A stretch of 64,000 bases of DNA from Panacagrimonas sp965216845 (lineage in GTDB: Bacteria; Pseudomonadota; Gammaproteobacteria; Nevskiales; Nevskiaceae), in contig OZ244200.1 in NCBI GenBank assembly GCA_965216845.1, positions 1,488,001 to 1,552,000 on the forward strand. Direction: 5' to 3'. Below are positions 1 to 9,977 of this stretch, piece after piece. Position 1 is the first letter of the stretch. Each line of letters opens with the position of its first letter. The translations under genes and the position numbers were made by a program. The notes beneath the pieces are model-generated. The model was not told where the DNA came from. It made no database searches and was given only the letters and a program-made list of their open reading frames with translations.

Positions 1-1
1 C

Positions 2-991
2 ATCACCAATATCCTCAAGCTGCACGTCCTGTTCGGCGGCAATCTCAGCAACGACGCCAGCACCGCCAAGCAGCACAGCCATTATTATTCCGGCGTTGGC
101 ACCTACGGCAACAGGATTCAGCAACTGTTCAATGCCGCCTTCGCGCCGAGGAATCTGGACGTGGGCGACATCATCAAGCGCGCCGGCAAGGATTTGCGAA
201 ATCTCTACGAGGTTGGCGATCAGGTCTTTGTGTTCGGTTTCAGCCGTGGCGCCGCCATCGCGCGCCGCTTTGCCGCGGTGATCGACGATTATCTGCCGGA
301 GGGCGCCGACGCGGCCGGGGTGGTGCGTTTCATGGGGGTATTCGATACCGTGGCCTCCATCGGTTTTCCCAATCTGGATGACGAGACGCGGCCGGTATCC
401 GATGTCGTTTTTGAAGACGGCAATGTCTCCCGCCACGTGGCGGAGGCGCTGCACCTATTGGCGCTGGACGACAAGCGCACCGCCTTTTTCCCCACGCTGA
501 TGAACCGCGACGAGCGCGTCAGCGAAGTGTGGTTTCCCGGCGCACATTCGGACGTCGGTGGTGGGTTCTGGTACGACGGGCTTTCCGATATTGCGCTGCA
601 ATACCTGATCGACGAGCTTGCAAGCCGCAAGCTCAAACTCAAAGTGCTGGATTCAAAGAAGGTGAAATACGAGCAGCTGGTTGCGCCCAATGGCGATTAT
701 CGGATTGATCGGGACGACGTCTTCCTCAAACCCAACCACAAGGGCAAGCTGCACCAGCAGGATCGCTGGTGGCCAATCGCCAAAACCACGCTCAGCAGCC
801 GCCGCCTTCGGGTGAACGAAAATGACCGGCCCGTGGACGGCGCCTGCCCGACCGTGCATCACAGCGTCATCGACCGGATCAGGGATATCGTCGAATACCG
901 TCCCAAAGCGATGAAAGGCGCCCCGCACCAGGTATTGCTCAAGGACGGAAGCTTCAAGCCGCACCAGGGCGTCATCGACCATATCGCCTGA
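2..991 (+). CDS. DUF2235 domain alpha/beta hydrolase, 5' truncated by the window edge
   Basis: The frame is open from base 2, so the start lies outside the window. The visible 329 residues begin inside the domain with a YYSGVGTYGN segment and carry the nucleophile-elbow motif GFSRG near visible residue 80, both typical of DUF2235 proteins. This family includes phospholipase-like hydrolases and the Tle1 type VI secretion lipase effectors. A later HSDVGGG segment is the second family signature. No VgrG, PAAR or immunity gene can be seen because the upstream flank is missing, so a secretion role is not supported. The gene ends well before the next one and shares no operon with it. Confidence 0.85.
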   Translation: MTNILKLHVLFGGNLSNDASTAKQHSHYYSGVGTYGNRIQQLFNAAFAPRNLDVGDIIKRAGKDLRNLYEVGDQVFVFGFSRGAAIARRFAAVIDDYLPEGADAAGVVRFMGVFDTVASIGFPNLDDETRPVSDVVFEDGNVSRHVAEALHLLALDDKRTAFFPTLMNRDERVSEVWFPGAHSDVGGGFWYDGLSDIALQYLIDELASRKLKLKVLDSKKVKYEQLVAPNGDYRIDRDDVFLKPNHKGKLHQQDRWWPIAKTTLSSRRLRVNENDRPVDGACPTVHHSVIDRIRDIVEYRPKAMKGAPHQVLLKDGSFKPHQGVIDHIA

Positions 992-1274
992 GGTCGCCCG
1001 GCAGTGTGTTGCTGACGCGCAGATGCGCTGGGCGTCGTGCGCGTCCACGCTGAGCGTGGCGCCGGGTTGGCGGCACCTTGCAGGCCATTGCGGATGAGTC
1101 AGGCGGTTCGGTGCGTACTCGGCTGTCGCAGAATGCGGTCGGCCTGAAGCGGGTATCCGCGCGCAAGGCTCTGAAGATTCGTGAAGTCTGTTGCGGGCAA
1201 ACCGCCACCTGATTCGCCATTCATGAGGTCAGTTGTCTCGTTGTTGACTAGAATCGGTTCATGGAGTCCATTTA

Positions 1275-4200
1275 ATGCAGTTGTCCCGGCCGATCAAGCA
1301 ATCGCGCACCGCGCCGGTGCTGATGCGAGCGAGTCAGCTGCTGAGCGTGTTGACGACACTGACCGGCAATCCACGTCGGGCGGCGGTGGCGGTGGGGGTG
1401 ATCGCTTCGCTGGTATTGCTGGGGGTGGCCGGCCGCGCGCTGTGGCGCGCGGGGGATTTGCAGGATCAGTTCAATCACGGCCACGCCTTGCAAGTGGCGA
1501 GCGCACAGATCGCGCCCTTGCTCGAAGCCGAGGATGAGGCGGTCTTGAGTCAGCGGGTTGAAGGGCTGGTGCGCAGTGCGGAGCTGGGTCTGAGTTTTGT
1601 TTCCATCCGTGATCCTGTGGGCGCCATTCTGGCGGTGGATGGGCGTTATGAAGCCTTGACCACGCCGTTTCTGTCCGCCGCCGCGCGTCAACGTCTGCGC
1701 GACTGGCTGTATCGCTGGACCAGCGACTACGGGTCGGTCGATCTGCGTCACGAGGGTCAGGTGGTGGGCAAGATGGAATACGCCTATGCCTCCTCGCTGG
1801 CCAAGGATGTGCGCGATCAGGCGGTGTGGGAATTGCGTGTGGCCGGTTGGGCCGGGCTGTTGCTGGCCTTGCCCAGCGCGCTGGCCCTGGGCCTGGTGCT
1901 GTTTCGTGAGATTGCGTCTCCGGCTGGTGGCGGCGCACCCGTTTCACGTCTGTTTCCGGATATTCCGGAGGATGATGAAGCGCTGGATGCCACCCCGGTG
2001 GCGCCGGTGGCCACCACGCTGGACGGATCATTGGGCGACCGCTTCGACGCCCTGGGCCGCGCGATATTGACGGTGGACCGCGACGCCCGCGTCAGCAACA
2101 TCAATCACAGCGCGGCCCTGTTGACCGGCTGGGATGTGGACGAGGCGCAAGGCCGGCTGGTTTATTCGGTGTTTCATCCCCTGGATGAAAATCACGCGCC
2201 GCTGGTGACACCAGCGGAGAGCTGTCTGCGTGAACGCAATGAGTACGCGCCCAAGGAATTATTGCTGCGCGCGCGTGACGGTCAGATCCGTCATATCGAG
2301 GTGATGGCGGTGCTGCTGGCCGATGAGGCGGACGGTGCGCCGGCTGGCGCGGCGATGATGTTTCACGACATCAGCGAGCGTCACTCGCGCTTCGAGGAGC
2401 TGGGCCGTCAGGCGCGCTTGTCGCAGGGGGTGATCGATCATCTGGTGGAAGGCGTGCTCACCACCGACCCTGCCGGCGTCATCCGTTTCGCCAACGCCCG
2501 TGCGCTGCGCATGTTCGGTTACACCCAGGACGAACTGGTGGGCGCCACCGCCACGCGGCTGATGCCGGTGCCGTTCATGAATTCACCCAATGTGCGTCTG
2601 GCCGACTACGCCGGTAATCGCGGTCGCGCGCGCCTGCCACGCATCATCGGCTGGCGCAAGGACGCAACCACCTTCCCGATCGAGCTGCTGGTGCAACCGA
2701 TGACGGTGGACGAATCCGCCGGCCTGGTGTTGATGGTGCGCGACATCAGCGACCGCATGCGCAGCGAAAACCTGGCCCAGCGCCTGGGCCGATTGCTGGA
2801 TGCGGCGGCGGAGGAGGTTTATATCTTCGATGCGCATTCGCTGTACTTCGTCGATGTGAATCAGGGCGCGCGCAAGAATCTGGGCTTTCCGGCGGCGGAT
2901 CTGTTGCGCATGACGCCGCTGACCATCTCCGCCGATCTGGAGCCCGATGTATTCCAGAACTATTTGACGCGCCTGCGCGGCGGCGGCGATGAACACATCA
3001 GCTATCGCTGTCATCACGTGCGCGCCGATGGCAGTCAGTATCCGGTGGAGGTGCGCCTGAATTTTTCGCGGGAGGAAGAGCCGCCGGTGTTCATGGCCAT
3101 CGCGGTGGACATTACCGAGCAGGAACAGACCGAGGACCACCTGCGTCATCTGGCGCAGCACGATTCGCTCACCGGCCTGCCGAATCGCGTGGTGTTGATC
3201 GACCGTCTGCGGCAGGCTTGCCTGCACGCCAGCCGCACCAACCGTCAGCTGGGTGTGTTCTTTGTGGATCTGGACCGTTTCAAGGCCATCAATGACGAGC
3301 ACGGGCACGAGGTGGGGGATATCGTGCTGGAGCTGGTGGCCAAGCGCTTGACCGACTTGCTGCGTGAAAGCGATACCGTGGCGCGCCTGGGCGGCGATGA
3401 ATTCGTGGTGATCGCGCAAGGTTTGCGCGGCACCGATGATGCCAAGGGCGTGGCGCACAAGATCATCGAATCGCTCAGCGAGCGCATGCAAGTGCCGGGA
3501 CAGGAAATATTCGTCACCCCCAGCGTCGGCGCCACGCTTTATCCGGTGGACGAGGCCGATGCCGAGGGCCTGTTGCGGCACGCGGACGCGGCGATGTATC
3601 AGGCCAAGCAGTCCGGTCGCGGTCGCATGCAGATTTACGACATCGAACTGCCGCCGGAGAAACGCCGTCGCCTGGAGCTGGAGCGGGGCATTCACGCCGC
3701 GCTGGCCTTGGAACAGCTGCACCCCGAGGTCACGCCGGTGGCCCGGTTCGGCAATGGCGACTATGCCGGCCTGCGCGTGGATTACGTCTGGCAGCACCCA
3801 AGACACGGTCGCGTCAGCTCGGCGGATGTGGCGCCGGCGGCGCTGCGCGCCGGCATGCAGGCGCAGATCGAGCTGTGGTTGTTGCGCATTGCCTGCATGC
3901 TCAAGCGCCCGCAAACCGGCCGCGATGAACCGGCGCCGATGATGGTGAACCTGTCTGGCTGGCAGTTGCGTGATGCCGATTTCGCCGCGCATGTGTTCGA
4001 GCTGATGGAGCGCTTTGAAGTGCCACCGCGCTGGCTGATGTTCGTGCTGACGTTGGACGGTCTGCGTGAGGCGGCGGATGCGCCCGGTCCGGTATTGCAA
4101 CGCTTGTTGGATCGTGGCGTGCGTCTGGCCTTGCGCGGATCGCCCGAGCAGGTGTTCCAGCCGCTGAATCAGGACGATGGTTTGCGGCCGGAGCTGGTCA

Positions 4201-4445
4201 TTCTCGAGGGCGCGGACATCGCCAGCGTGCCGGAGGATGCATCGGCCACCGAGCGCGTTCGCATGGCGCTGCTGACCGCCACCGGCCTTGGTATCGCTTG
4301 TCTGGCCGACGGCGTTGCACGCGATGACGCGCTCAACTGGTTCAGCGGTCAGGGCTGTCGCGCCTGGAGCGGTCCGCAATACGCCAGCGCCATGCGTCTG
4401 GACCAATGGCAGGCGTGGACGCCCGGCGCCTATGCGCGCGTCTGA
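1275..4445 (+). CDS. Membrane-anchored multi-PAS diguanylate cyclase with degenerate EAL-like domain
   Basis: 1056 aa. A transmembrane helix at about 36-56, a periplasmic loop and a second helix at about 188-210 are followed by three PAS-type modules (about 250-370, 380-495, 500-615), a GGDEF domain (about 620-790) and an EAL-like tail (about 795-1050). GGDEF is intact at residues 706-710 and an RESD inhibitory I-site precedes it by five residues, so c-di-GMP synthesis with product feedback is expected. The tail keeps EAL landmarks such as NLSGWQLRD and DGVARDDAL, but the EAL glutamate, the paired aspartates and the catalytic lysine are not recognisable, so phosphodiesterase activity is unlikely. 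A GGAG lies 8 nt before the ATG. The 3' end overlaps the convergent rsmA by 16 nt. Confidence 0.9.
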   Translation: MQLSRPIKQSRTAPVLMRASQLLSVLTTLTGNPRRAAVAVGVIASLVLLGVAGRALWRAGDLQDQFNHGHALQVASAQIAPLLEAEDEAVLSQRVEGLVRSAELGLSFVSIRDPVGAILAVDGRYEALTTPFLSAAARQRLRDWLYRWTSDYGSVDLRHEGQVVGKMEYAYASSLAKDVRDQAVWELRVAGWAGLLLALPSALALGLVLFREIASPAGGGAPVSRLFPDIPEDDEALDATPVAPVATTLDGSLGDRFDALGRAILTVDRDARVSNINHSAALLTGWDVDEAQGRLVYSVFHPLDENHAPLVTPAESCLRERNEYAPKELLLRARDGQIRHIEVMAVLLADEADGAPAGAAMMFHDISERHSRFEELGRQARLSQGVIDHLVEGVLTTDPAGVIRFANARALRMFGYTQDELVGATATRLMPVPFMNSPNVRLADYAGNRGRARLPRIIGWRKDATTFPIELLVQPMTVDESAGLVLMVRDISDRMRSENLAQRLGRLLDAAAEEVYIFDAHSLYFVDVNQGARKNLGFPAADLLRMTPLTISADLEPDVFQNYLTRLRGGGDEHISYRCHHVRADGSQYPVEVRLNFSREEEPPVFMAIAVDITEQEQTEDHLRHLAQHDSLTGLPNRVVLIDRLRQACLHASRTNRQLGVFFVDLDRFKAINDEHGHEVGDIVLELVAKRLTDLLRESDTVARLGGDEFVVIAQGLRGTDDAKGVAHKIIESLSERMQVPGQEIFVTPSVGATLYPVDEADAEGLLRHADAAMYQAKQSGRGRMQIYDIELPPEKRRRLELERGIHAALALEQLHPEVTPVARFGNGDYAGLRVDYVWQHPRHGRVSSADVAPAALRAGMQAQIELWLLRIACMLKRPQTGRDEPAPMMVNLSGWQLRDADFAAHVFELMERFEVPPRWLMFVLTLDGLREAADAPGPVLQRLLDRGVRLALRGSPEQVFQPLNQDDGLRPELVILEGADIASVPEDASATERVRMALLTATGLGIACLADGVARDDALNWFSGQGCRAWSGPQYASAMRLDQWQAWTPGAYARV

Positions 4446-5245
4446 ACGGTTGTCACGCGCTCGCCGTAACGGTTGGAAAGCGCCGCAAACTCGGCGGGGG
4501 TGATCCGTTCCGGGCGTTTTCTGGCGTCGATGCCCAGGGCGTGGAAGTCATCGGCGTCCAGCTTGCCGCGCAGCGTATTGGCCAGAGTCTTGCGTCGCTG
4601 ACCGAAGGCGGCGGCAACCACGGTATTGAAGTCAGCCCAGTGACGGATGGGAAAAGGGGGGGGGATTGGTTCCAGCCGCACGATGGCCGAATCCACCTTC
4701 GGCGGCGGATTGAACGCACCGGGCGGCACCTTGAACAGGGGTGTGACCTTTGCGCGCGCCGCAAGGCTGACGCTGAGCCGGCCATAGGCGGCATCGCCGG
4801 CACCCGCGGCCATGCGGTCCACCACTTCCTTTTGCAACATGAACAACATGTCGTCAATGCCGTCCGCATGATTCAAAAGATGAAACAACAGCGGGGTGGA
4901 GATGTTGTAGGGCAGGTTGCCCAGCAAGCGGATTTTCCGGTCGGCTTTGGTGAGCGCGCCGAAATCGAACTTGAGCGCATCGGCCTGAATGATTTCCAGC
5001 CCAGGATGTTGATTGCAGGCCTGCCGCAGCAGCGGAATCACGTCCCGATCCAGCTCGATCACACGCAGATGAGAGATCTGGCGCAGCAAGGGCGCGGTCA
5101 ATGCGCCGCGACCCGGACCGATTTCGACGATGTGATCATCGGTCCGTGGATTCAGGGCGCGCAGAATGCGCTCGACCACGTTCTGGTCGTGCAGGAAATG
5201 CTGGCCGAACCGTTTTTTCGGCCGTGCGCCCTCGGCCCTGTTCAC
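4430..5245 (-). CDS. rsmA: 16S rRNA (adenine1518-N6/adenine1519-N6)-dimethyltransferase
   Basis: 271 aa, full length for KsgA/RsmA, which dimethylates two adjacent adenines in helix 45 of 16S rRNA during small-subunit maturation. The N-terminal KKRFGQHFLHD motif, the SAM loop EIGPGRGALT and the catalytic NLPYNIS motif are all present. It starts with GTG, and the start overlaps the pdxA stop as GTGA, so the two are translationally coupled. It is the last gene of lptD-surA-pdxA-rsmA; the apaG gene that often follows is absent. Confidence 0.97.
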   Translation of the reverse strand: MNRAEGARPKKRFGQHFLHDQNVVERILRALNPRTDDHIVEIGPGRGALTAPLLRQISHLRVIELDRDVIPLLRQACNQHPGLEIIQADALKFDFGALTKADRKIRLLGNLPYNISTPLLFHLLNHADGIDDMLFMLQKEVVDRMAAGAGDAAYGRLSVSLAARAKVTPLFKVPPGAFNPPPKVDSAIVRLEPIPPPFPIRHWADFNTVVAAAFGQRRKTLANTLRGKLDADDFHALGIDARKRPERITPAEFAALSNRYGERVTTVQTRA

Positions 5246-6285
5246 ACCAGCGCGCGCTGCGCCAGTTCAATCGCCAGTTGGCAGGCGTTGCGCAAGGAGC
5301 CTTCGTCGCCTTCACCGCTTGCCGCCAAATCCAGCGCGGTGCCGTGATCAACCGAAGTGCGGATGATGGGCAGACCCAGCGTCAGGTTGACGGCCTCGCC
5401 AAAGCCGGCGTGTTTCAACACCGGCAAGCCCTGATCGTGATACAGCGCCAGCACCGCGTCGGTTTGTTGCAACTGACCCTGGGTGAACACGGTATCCGCC
5501 GCCACCGGCCCGGTGAGTTTCAACCCTTGCCGTTTCAAGCGCCGAATCACCGGTGCGATCACGTCCACCTCTTCGCGCCCCAGATGGCCGGATTCGCCGG
5601 CGTGCGGATTCAGGCCGCACACGCGGATGCGCGGCTTGGCGATGTGAAACAGCGCGCGCAGGTCGCCGTCCAACAAGCGCAGAATGCGGGTCAGGGATTG
5701 ACGAGTGATGGCGTCGGGCACCTCGCGTAGCGGCAGATGGGTGGTGGCCAAGGCTACGCGCAGGTCGCCGGCGACCAGCATCATCAGCGGTGCGTCAGCG
5801 CCGGTGCGTTCGGCCAGAAATTCGGTGTGGCCGCTAAAGGCGATACCCGCATCGCTGATCACGCTTTTCTGCACCGGGCCGGTGACCATGGCATCGGCCT
5901 GTCCGGCCAGGCAACTGTCGGCCGCCATCCGCAGACATTGCAGCACGTATTCGGCGTTCTTCGGATTCAGGCGGCCCGGTCTTTCGGTGCGCGCCAACGG
6001 CACCGGAAGAAATTTCATTTGACCGGCCACGTTGAATTTGGGCCGTTCATCCAGGTCCAGGAGAACCAGTTTCAGGTCAAGGCCGAGTGCCTCGGCGCGA
6101 CGTTGCAGCAGGTCGGGGTCCGCCACCGCCACCAGCTCGGCGCGCGGCGGCTTCTGCGCCAGCTTGATCAGCAGGTCAGGGCCAATGCCGGCGGGTTCGC
6201 CGGGCGTGATCAGCAGGCGTGCGGCCGGCTTTCTCGTCCGCGACGCCCTTTGTGGTTTGGTTTCAGGACGGGTCTTTCGGATCAT
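5242..6285 (-). CDS. pdxA: 4-hydroxythreonine-4-phosphate dehydrogenase
   Basis: 347 aa. PdxA oxidises 4-phosphohydroxy-L-threonine in the DXP-dependent pyridoxal phosphate pathway. Family landmarks are TPGEPAGIGPDL near the N-terminus, VTGPVQKSVI, FSGHTEFLAERT, a metal-binding LNPHAGESGHLGREE and YHDQGLPVLK. The frame stays open far upstream into surA, but the start chosen is the ATG at 6285, about 26 residues before the conserved N-terminus, giving a 23-nt overlap with surA. pdxH at 29 kb supplies the last step of the same pathway. Confidence 0.95.
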   Translation of the reverse strand: MIRKTRPETKPQRASRTRKPAARLLITPGEPAGIGPDLLIKLAQKPPRAELVAVADPDLLQRRAEALGLDLKLVLLDLDERPKFNVAGQMKFLPVPLARTERPGRLNPKNAEYVLQCLRMAADSCLAGQADAMVTGPVQKSVISDAGIAFSGHTEFLAERTGADAPLMMLVAGDLRVALATTHLPLREVPDAITRQSLTRILRLLDGDLRALFHIAKPRIRVCGLNPHAGESGHLGREEVDVIAPVIRRLKRQGLKLTGPVAADTVFTQGQLQQTDAVLALYHDQGLPVLKHAGFGEAVNLTLGLPIIRTSVDHGTALDLAASGEGDEGSLRNACQLAIELAQRALV

Positions 6286-7588
6286 CGCCAGGCAGACGGT
6301 ATTCGATATAGGCCTCATCGCGCAGGCGCCGCAACCAGGTGTCGTATTCCTCGGCGGCCTTGCGGCGGTGAATGGCGGCGCGCGCCTGCCCACGGCGTGC
6401 TTCCTCGGTGACGTCGCGGGTGCGGCGGTCCAGCACTTCGACGATATGCCAGCCGAACTGGGTGCGGAAAGGGTCGCTGAGCTGTCCCTTGTCCAGCGTG
6501 GTGACCGCTTCCTTGAACTCTGGCGCATAAACCTCGGGCGATTGCCAGCCCAGGTCACCGTCGGCGTTCTTGGAACCCGGATCATCGGAGAACTTGCCAG
6601 CCAACTCGGCAAAGTCTTCTCCCTGGCTGATCCGCTCGTGAAGATCACGGATCTGGGCGCGGCTTTGTTCCTCGGTTCGCAGGGTGTTGCTCTGGAGCAG
6701 AATGTGCCGCGCCCTGACTTCTTCCAGCATCTGCGCCGGTTCGTCACCGCGTTTGGCGGCCAGCTTGATCAGGTGAAATCCGCCGGCGGCCTCCAGCACC
6801 GGGCTGACTTCGCCGGTTTTCATCTGCACCACTTGTTTGGCGAACAGGGTCGGCAGGTCGTCCAGTTTGCGCCAGTCCAGATCGCCACCCTGAAGTGCCT
6901 GTTGGCCATCAGAATGGGCGATGGCGATGCCGCTGAAGTCTTCACCATCGGCGATTTTCCGCGCCAGTTCCTCAATTTCGCCACGCGCTTGCCCACGCTC
7001 GTCGGGGGTGGCGCCGTCGGGAATGTTGACCAGGATGTGCAGCAGGCGATATTCGCCGTCGTCCTGGCTGACGCGGTTGGCCAGAAACAGATCGATGTCC
7101 TGATCGGTCACCAGCACGCGCGAATCGACTTCGCGCTGGCGCAGGCGATTGACGGTGACCTCGTCACGCACCTGCTCGCGCAAGGCCAGATAGTCCATGC
7201 CGCCACGCCGCAGCTCGTTGGCGAACTCGGTCAAGGTCAGGTTGCTGCGCTGCGCCAGGCCGGTCATCACCTCATTGAGCTCGCGGTCATCAATGCGAAT
7301 GCCCGCTTGTTGGGCGCGCTGGGTTTGCACCCGCACCAATATCAGTCGCTCCAGCACCTGCGCACGCAAGCTGTCCTCCGGTGGTGTGGGGATGTTGCGG
7401 GACTTGATCTGCTGGCGGGTGCTTTCCAGGGCTTGATCAAGGTCGCTCTGCAGCACCACGCCTTCGTTGACGACCGCGATGATGCGATCAAGCACCGCCG
7501 CCTGGGCGTTGATGGAAAACCAGCTCAGGCAAAAAGCAAATACGAGTAAAAATTTATTAAACAAAGGCTTGGATGACATCTTTGACAT
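6263..7588 (-). CDS. surA: Periplasmic peptidyl-prolyl isomerase and outer-membrane protein chaperone
   Basis: 441 aa. An N-terminal signal peptide with a hydrophobic core (about residues 11-25) ends near AQAA. It is followed by the SurA N-terminal chaperone domain (LDRIIAVVNEGVVLQSDL) and two parvulin-type rotamase domains (about 178-280 and 290-390). SurA carries unfolded beta-barrel proteins, LptD included, to the BAM complex. It lies 83 bp downstream of lptD on the same strand and overlaps pdxA, the classical enterobacterial order. Confidence 0.96.
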   Translation of the reverse strand: MSKMSSKPLFNKFLLVFAFCLSWFSINAQAAVLDRIIAVVNEGVVLQSDLDQALESTRQQIKSRNIPTPPEDSLRAQVLERLILVRVQTQRAQQAGIRIDDRELNEVMTGLAQRSNLTLTEFANELRRGGMDYLALREQVRDEVTVNRLRQREVDSRVLVTDQDIDLFLANRVSQDDGEYRLLHILVNIPDGATPDERGQARGEIEELARKIADGEDFSGIAIAHSDGQQALQGGDLDWRKLDDLPTLFAKQVVQMKTGEVSPVLEAAGGFHLIKLAAKRGDEPAQMLEEVRARHILLQSNTLRTEEQSRAQIRDLHERISQGEDFAELAGKFSDDPGSKNADGDLGWQSPEVYAPEFKEAVTTLDKGQLSDPFRTQFGWHIVEVLDRRTRDVTEEARRGQARAAIHRRKAAEEYDTWLRRLRDEAYIEYRLPGDDPKDPS

Positions 7589-7671
7589 TAATGGTTAACC
7601 TGGCGCGATCCTCATCGCGCGACGCGATCGCAAAGCCTAGCACGGCCAAGCGGCGGCCACGGCCAGCACGG

Positions 7672-9909
7672 TCAATAACTCAGACGCTCACCTTCGCCCA
7701 GCGTTTCGCCCGGCAGCAGGCCTTGCGCGCTGGCGCCGATCTTGGTGAGCCCCTTGAGCTCCAGTTGCAAATAGAAACCGCTGTCGAAGTTGCCATCGGT
7801 ATCGGCGATGAAACGACGATAGGAGCCGCGCACCGCCCAGCAGCAGGTGCTGTACTCCACACCGGCCAGAGTTTCCAGGCTGGTGTCCTGCAGAATCGAA
7901 TAACGACTGCGTCCGGCAAGGTGCCAGTTGCCGAAAATCTGGGTGGAAAAACTGAGGTCGGTTTGTTCCAGCAGATTGCGGCGGTAACGGTAGGCCAGCG
8001 CCGCGCCGTTGCCGCTGTCGGGGTTCAGATAACGCAGGACCACCTGGCTGCGTTCGAACTGGTCTTCCTTGGGCGACCATTGTGCGGATACCAGGCTGCT
8101 GAGGTGTTGCGAGAAGCGGTATTCCAGCTCGCTGATGAACTCGGTGGCGCCGCGTTCGGGCGGCGGAAAACCGGCGATGTCCACGCTTGGCGCGACAAAG
8201 CGGTAAAGCTGTCCGATGGAGGCGCGCCAACGGGTCAGGCCGGTGACGGGGTCGAGTTCGCGCAGGGTCATGGCGCCGGCCACATGACGGGCGTCGGCAA
8301 TGCGATCTTCGCCGGAAAAGCGGTTGCGCGCGAACAGTTGAACGAAATCGAAGTCGGGTTCGCCGGTATCGAACAGCGGAATGTCGTCTTGCGATTCATG
8401 CGGAACGTAGAGCATGAAAGCGCGTGGTTCGAGCAGTTGTAATCGGCCAGCGTGGCTGAGGCGCTCGAAGCGCAGTCCGCCTTCAGCGCTCATCACGGGC
8501 AAGGTGCGCGATGGGCTTTTTGATTGTCCCGCAGGGGTGCTTTCCAGCTCGTAAGTGGTGTAGTGCAGATCGGCCTGGCTGTTGAAGTACCAAGCCGATT
8601 CGTCGCGCGCATAACGCAGGTAGGGCAGCAGGTTCAGGCGCGTGCCTTCGACCGAATCATCACGCGCGAAGTTGACGAACTCGGCATCCACGCCGGCACG
8701 TGTTCGCCAGAAGCTGTTCTTTGTCAGTGCGTTGAGGCGGATTTGCGGCAGTCGCTTGTAGGGGTCATCCACGGCCTGCAGGTTGGAGGCGATGGGCTGG
8801 AAGTTCTGCAACAGGCCACGGATGGCATAGCCACCGGGAACCTGGTAGATCAAACGCGCGGACTGTTCCAGATGGGTGATGGATGCGCTCTGAAAGCTGC
8901 CGCCCAGATCTTCGAAATAGCTGCGATCCGAGGTTTGCGCATACTTGGTCTGGTAGGCCAGCCGGTGATTGATCAAGCCGTGGTTGTCGAAGCGGAACAG
9001 CGAGCGATCCTCACCGAGATCGCTGTCGTCCAGATATTCGTAACGTGCCTGGCCTTCGCCGGATGCCAGCAGATAGCGCGCGTCCAGGTTGGACTGCAAG
9101 CCGCGTTGGGTCATCAGCCGTGGCGTAAAGGTGGCGTCGTAGTTGGGGCCCAGGTTGAGGTAAATCGGCCAGCGCATGTCAAAGCCGGTGTCGCTGGACT
9201 GGCCCAGGGTGGGATAGAGCACGCCGGTGCGCCGTTGATCGTTGATGGGGAATTGCAGATAGGGCAGGTACAGGATCGGCACGCCCAGAAAGCGCAGGCG
9301 CGCGTGTCTTGCCGACCCCAAACCCTCGGCGTAGTCGAGCTTGATGCGACCGGATTCGATATACCAGGCGTCGGATTGCGGCGCGCAGGTGGTGTAGGCG
9401 CTTTGGCGCAAATGCGCAACGCCGTCGGTGCGCAGGCGGATTTGCCCGGAACGGCCGCGCGCGCCCTGTTCCGGCAAGGCGAATTCGGTGTCGTTGAACT
9501 GCCCGGATTCCCGGTCCAGATCAAACACCGCGCTCTGGCTTTGAATCACCATGGCGCGATTGCGGAAGATGGAGCGACCGCCGATTTTCACCTGCCGCTG
9601 GTTGTCGTCATAGCTCAGCGCCTCGGCGGAGAATGATTTGTCGCCCTGCTGTAGTTGCACCATGCCGGCCAGGTTGGACAGACCATCGCTTTCCAGCAGC
9701 ACCTCATCGGCGGTGAGCACCAGCTTGTCATCATCGCTCAGGCGCGGCACTTGCGCGGCCAGTGGCAATTGCGGACACACTCCGCCTTCGGCCCATGCCG
9801 ACGGAGCGGCCCCGGCGCTGGCGATCAACAGGATCAACAACAGACGAAAAGAAAATCGCGGGCGCACAGGCGGGTTGGAATTGGGCCGGACAAACAATGG
9901 GACGCGCAA
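7672..9909 (-). CDS. lptD: LPS-assembly outer-membrane protein LptD
   Basis: 745 aa. A signal peptide (core about residues 22-38) is followed by the periplasmic OstA/jellyroll domain and a C-terminal barrel of about 26 strands. LptD and the lipoprotein LptE insert lipopolysaccharide into the outer leaflet. Cysteines near residue 44, near 175 and as a CC pair near the C-terminus match the disulphide pattern that activates LptD. The longest start is a TTG at 9909; a GTG at 9867 would still leave a full signal peptide. It heads the operon and is divergent from amgK across about 70 bp. Confidence 0.95.
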   Translation of the reverse strand: MRVPLFVRPNSNPPVRPRFSFRLLLILLIASAGAAPSAWAEGGVCPQLPLAAQVPRLSDDDKLVLTADEVLLESDGLSNLAGMVQLQQGDKSFSAEALSYDDNQRQVKIGGRSIFRNRAMVIQSQSAVFDLDRESGQFNDTEFALPEQGARGRSGQIRLRTDGVAHLRQSAYTTCAPQSDAWYIESGRIKLDYAEGLGSARHARLRFLGVPILYLPYLQFPINDQRRTGVLYPTLGQSSDTGFDMRWPIYLNLGPNYDATFTPRLMTQRGLQSNLDARYLLASGEGQARYEYLDDSDLGEDRSLFRFDNHGLINHRLAYQTKYAQTSDRSYFEDLGGSFQSASITHLEQSARLIYQVPGGYAIRGLLQNFQPIASNLQAVDDPYKRLPQIRLNALTKNSFWRTRAGVDAEFVNFARDDSVEGTRLNLLPYLRYARDESAWYFNSQADLHYTTYELESTPAGQSKSPSRTLPVMSAEGGLRFERLSHAGRLQLLEPRAFMLYVPHESQDDIPLFDTGEPDFDFVQLFARNRFSGEDRIADARHVAGAMTLRELDPVTGLTRWRASIGQLYRFVAPSVDIAGFPPPERGATEFISELEYRFSQHLSSLVSAQWSPKEDQFERSQVVLRYLNPDSGNGAALAYRYRRNLLEQTDLSFSTQIFGNWHLAGRSRYSILQDTSLETLAGVEYSTCCWAVRGSYRRFIADTDGNFDSGFYLQLELKGLTKIGASAQGLLPGETLGEGERLSY

Positions 9910-9977
9910 GTATCGGATTTTGCGACCGCCCTAGGCAATCGGGTTACCCTCGCGCTCCGTTTTCGTTTGGTTCGCAG

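Noticed and set aside
992..1274. Possible gene or strong promoter between the DUF2235 and GGDEF genes
   Set aside because: A few short frames exist but none has family features. A TAGAAT near 1249 lacks a suitable -35, so nothing was called.
2583..4406. 607-codon open frame on the minus strand inside the GGDEF gene
   Set aside because: It is exactly antisense to a well-supported gene, is rich in His, Gln and Arg as expected for a GC-rich shadow frame, and shows no family motif.
5286..6747. Upstream extension of pdxA by about 154 codons
   Set aside because: The added part overlaps surA in another frame and has no PdxA similarity; the ATG at 6285 gives the family length.
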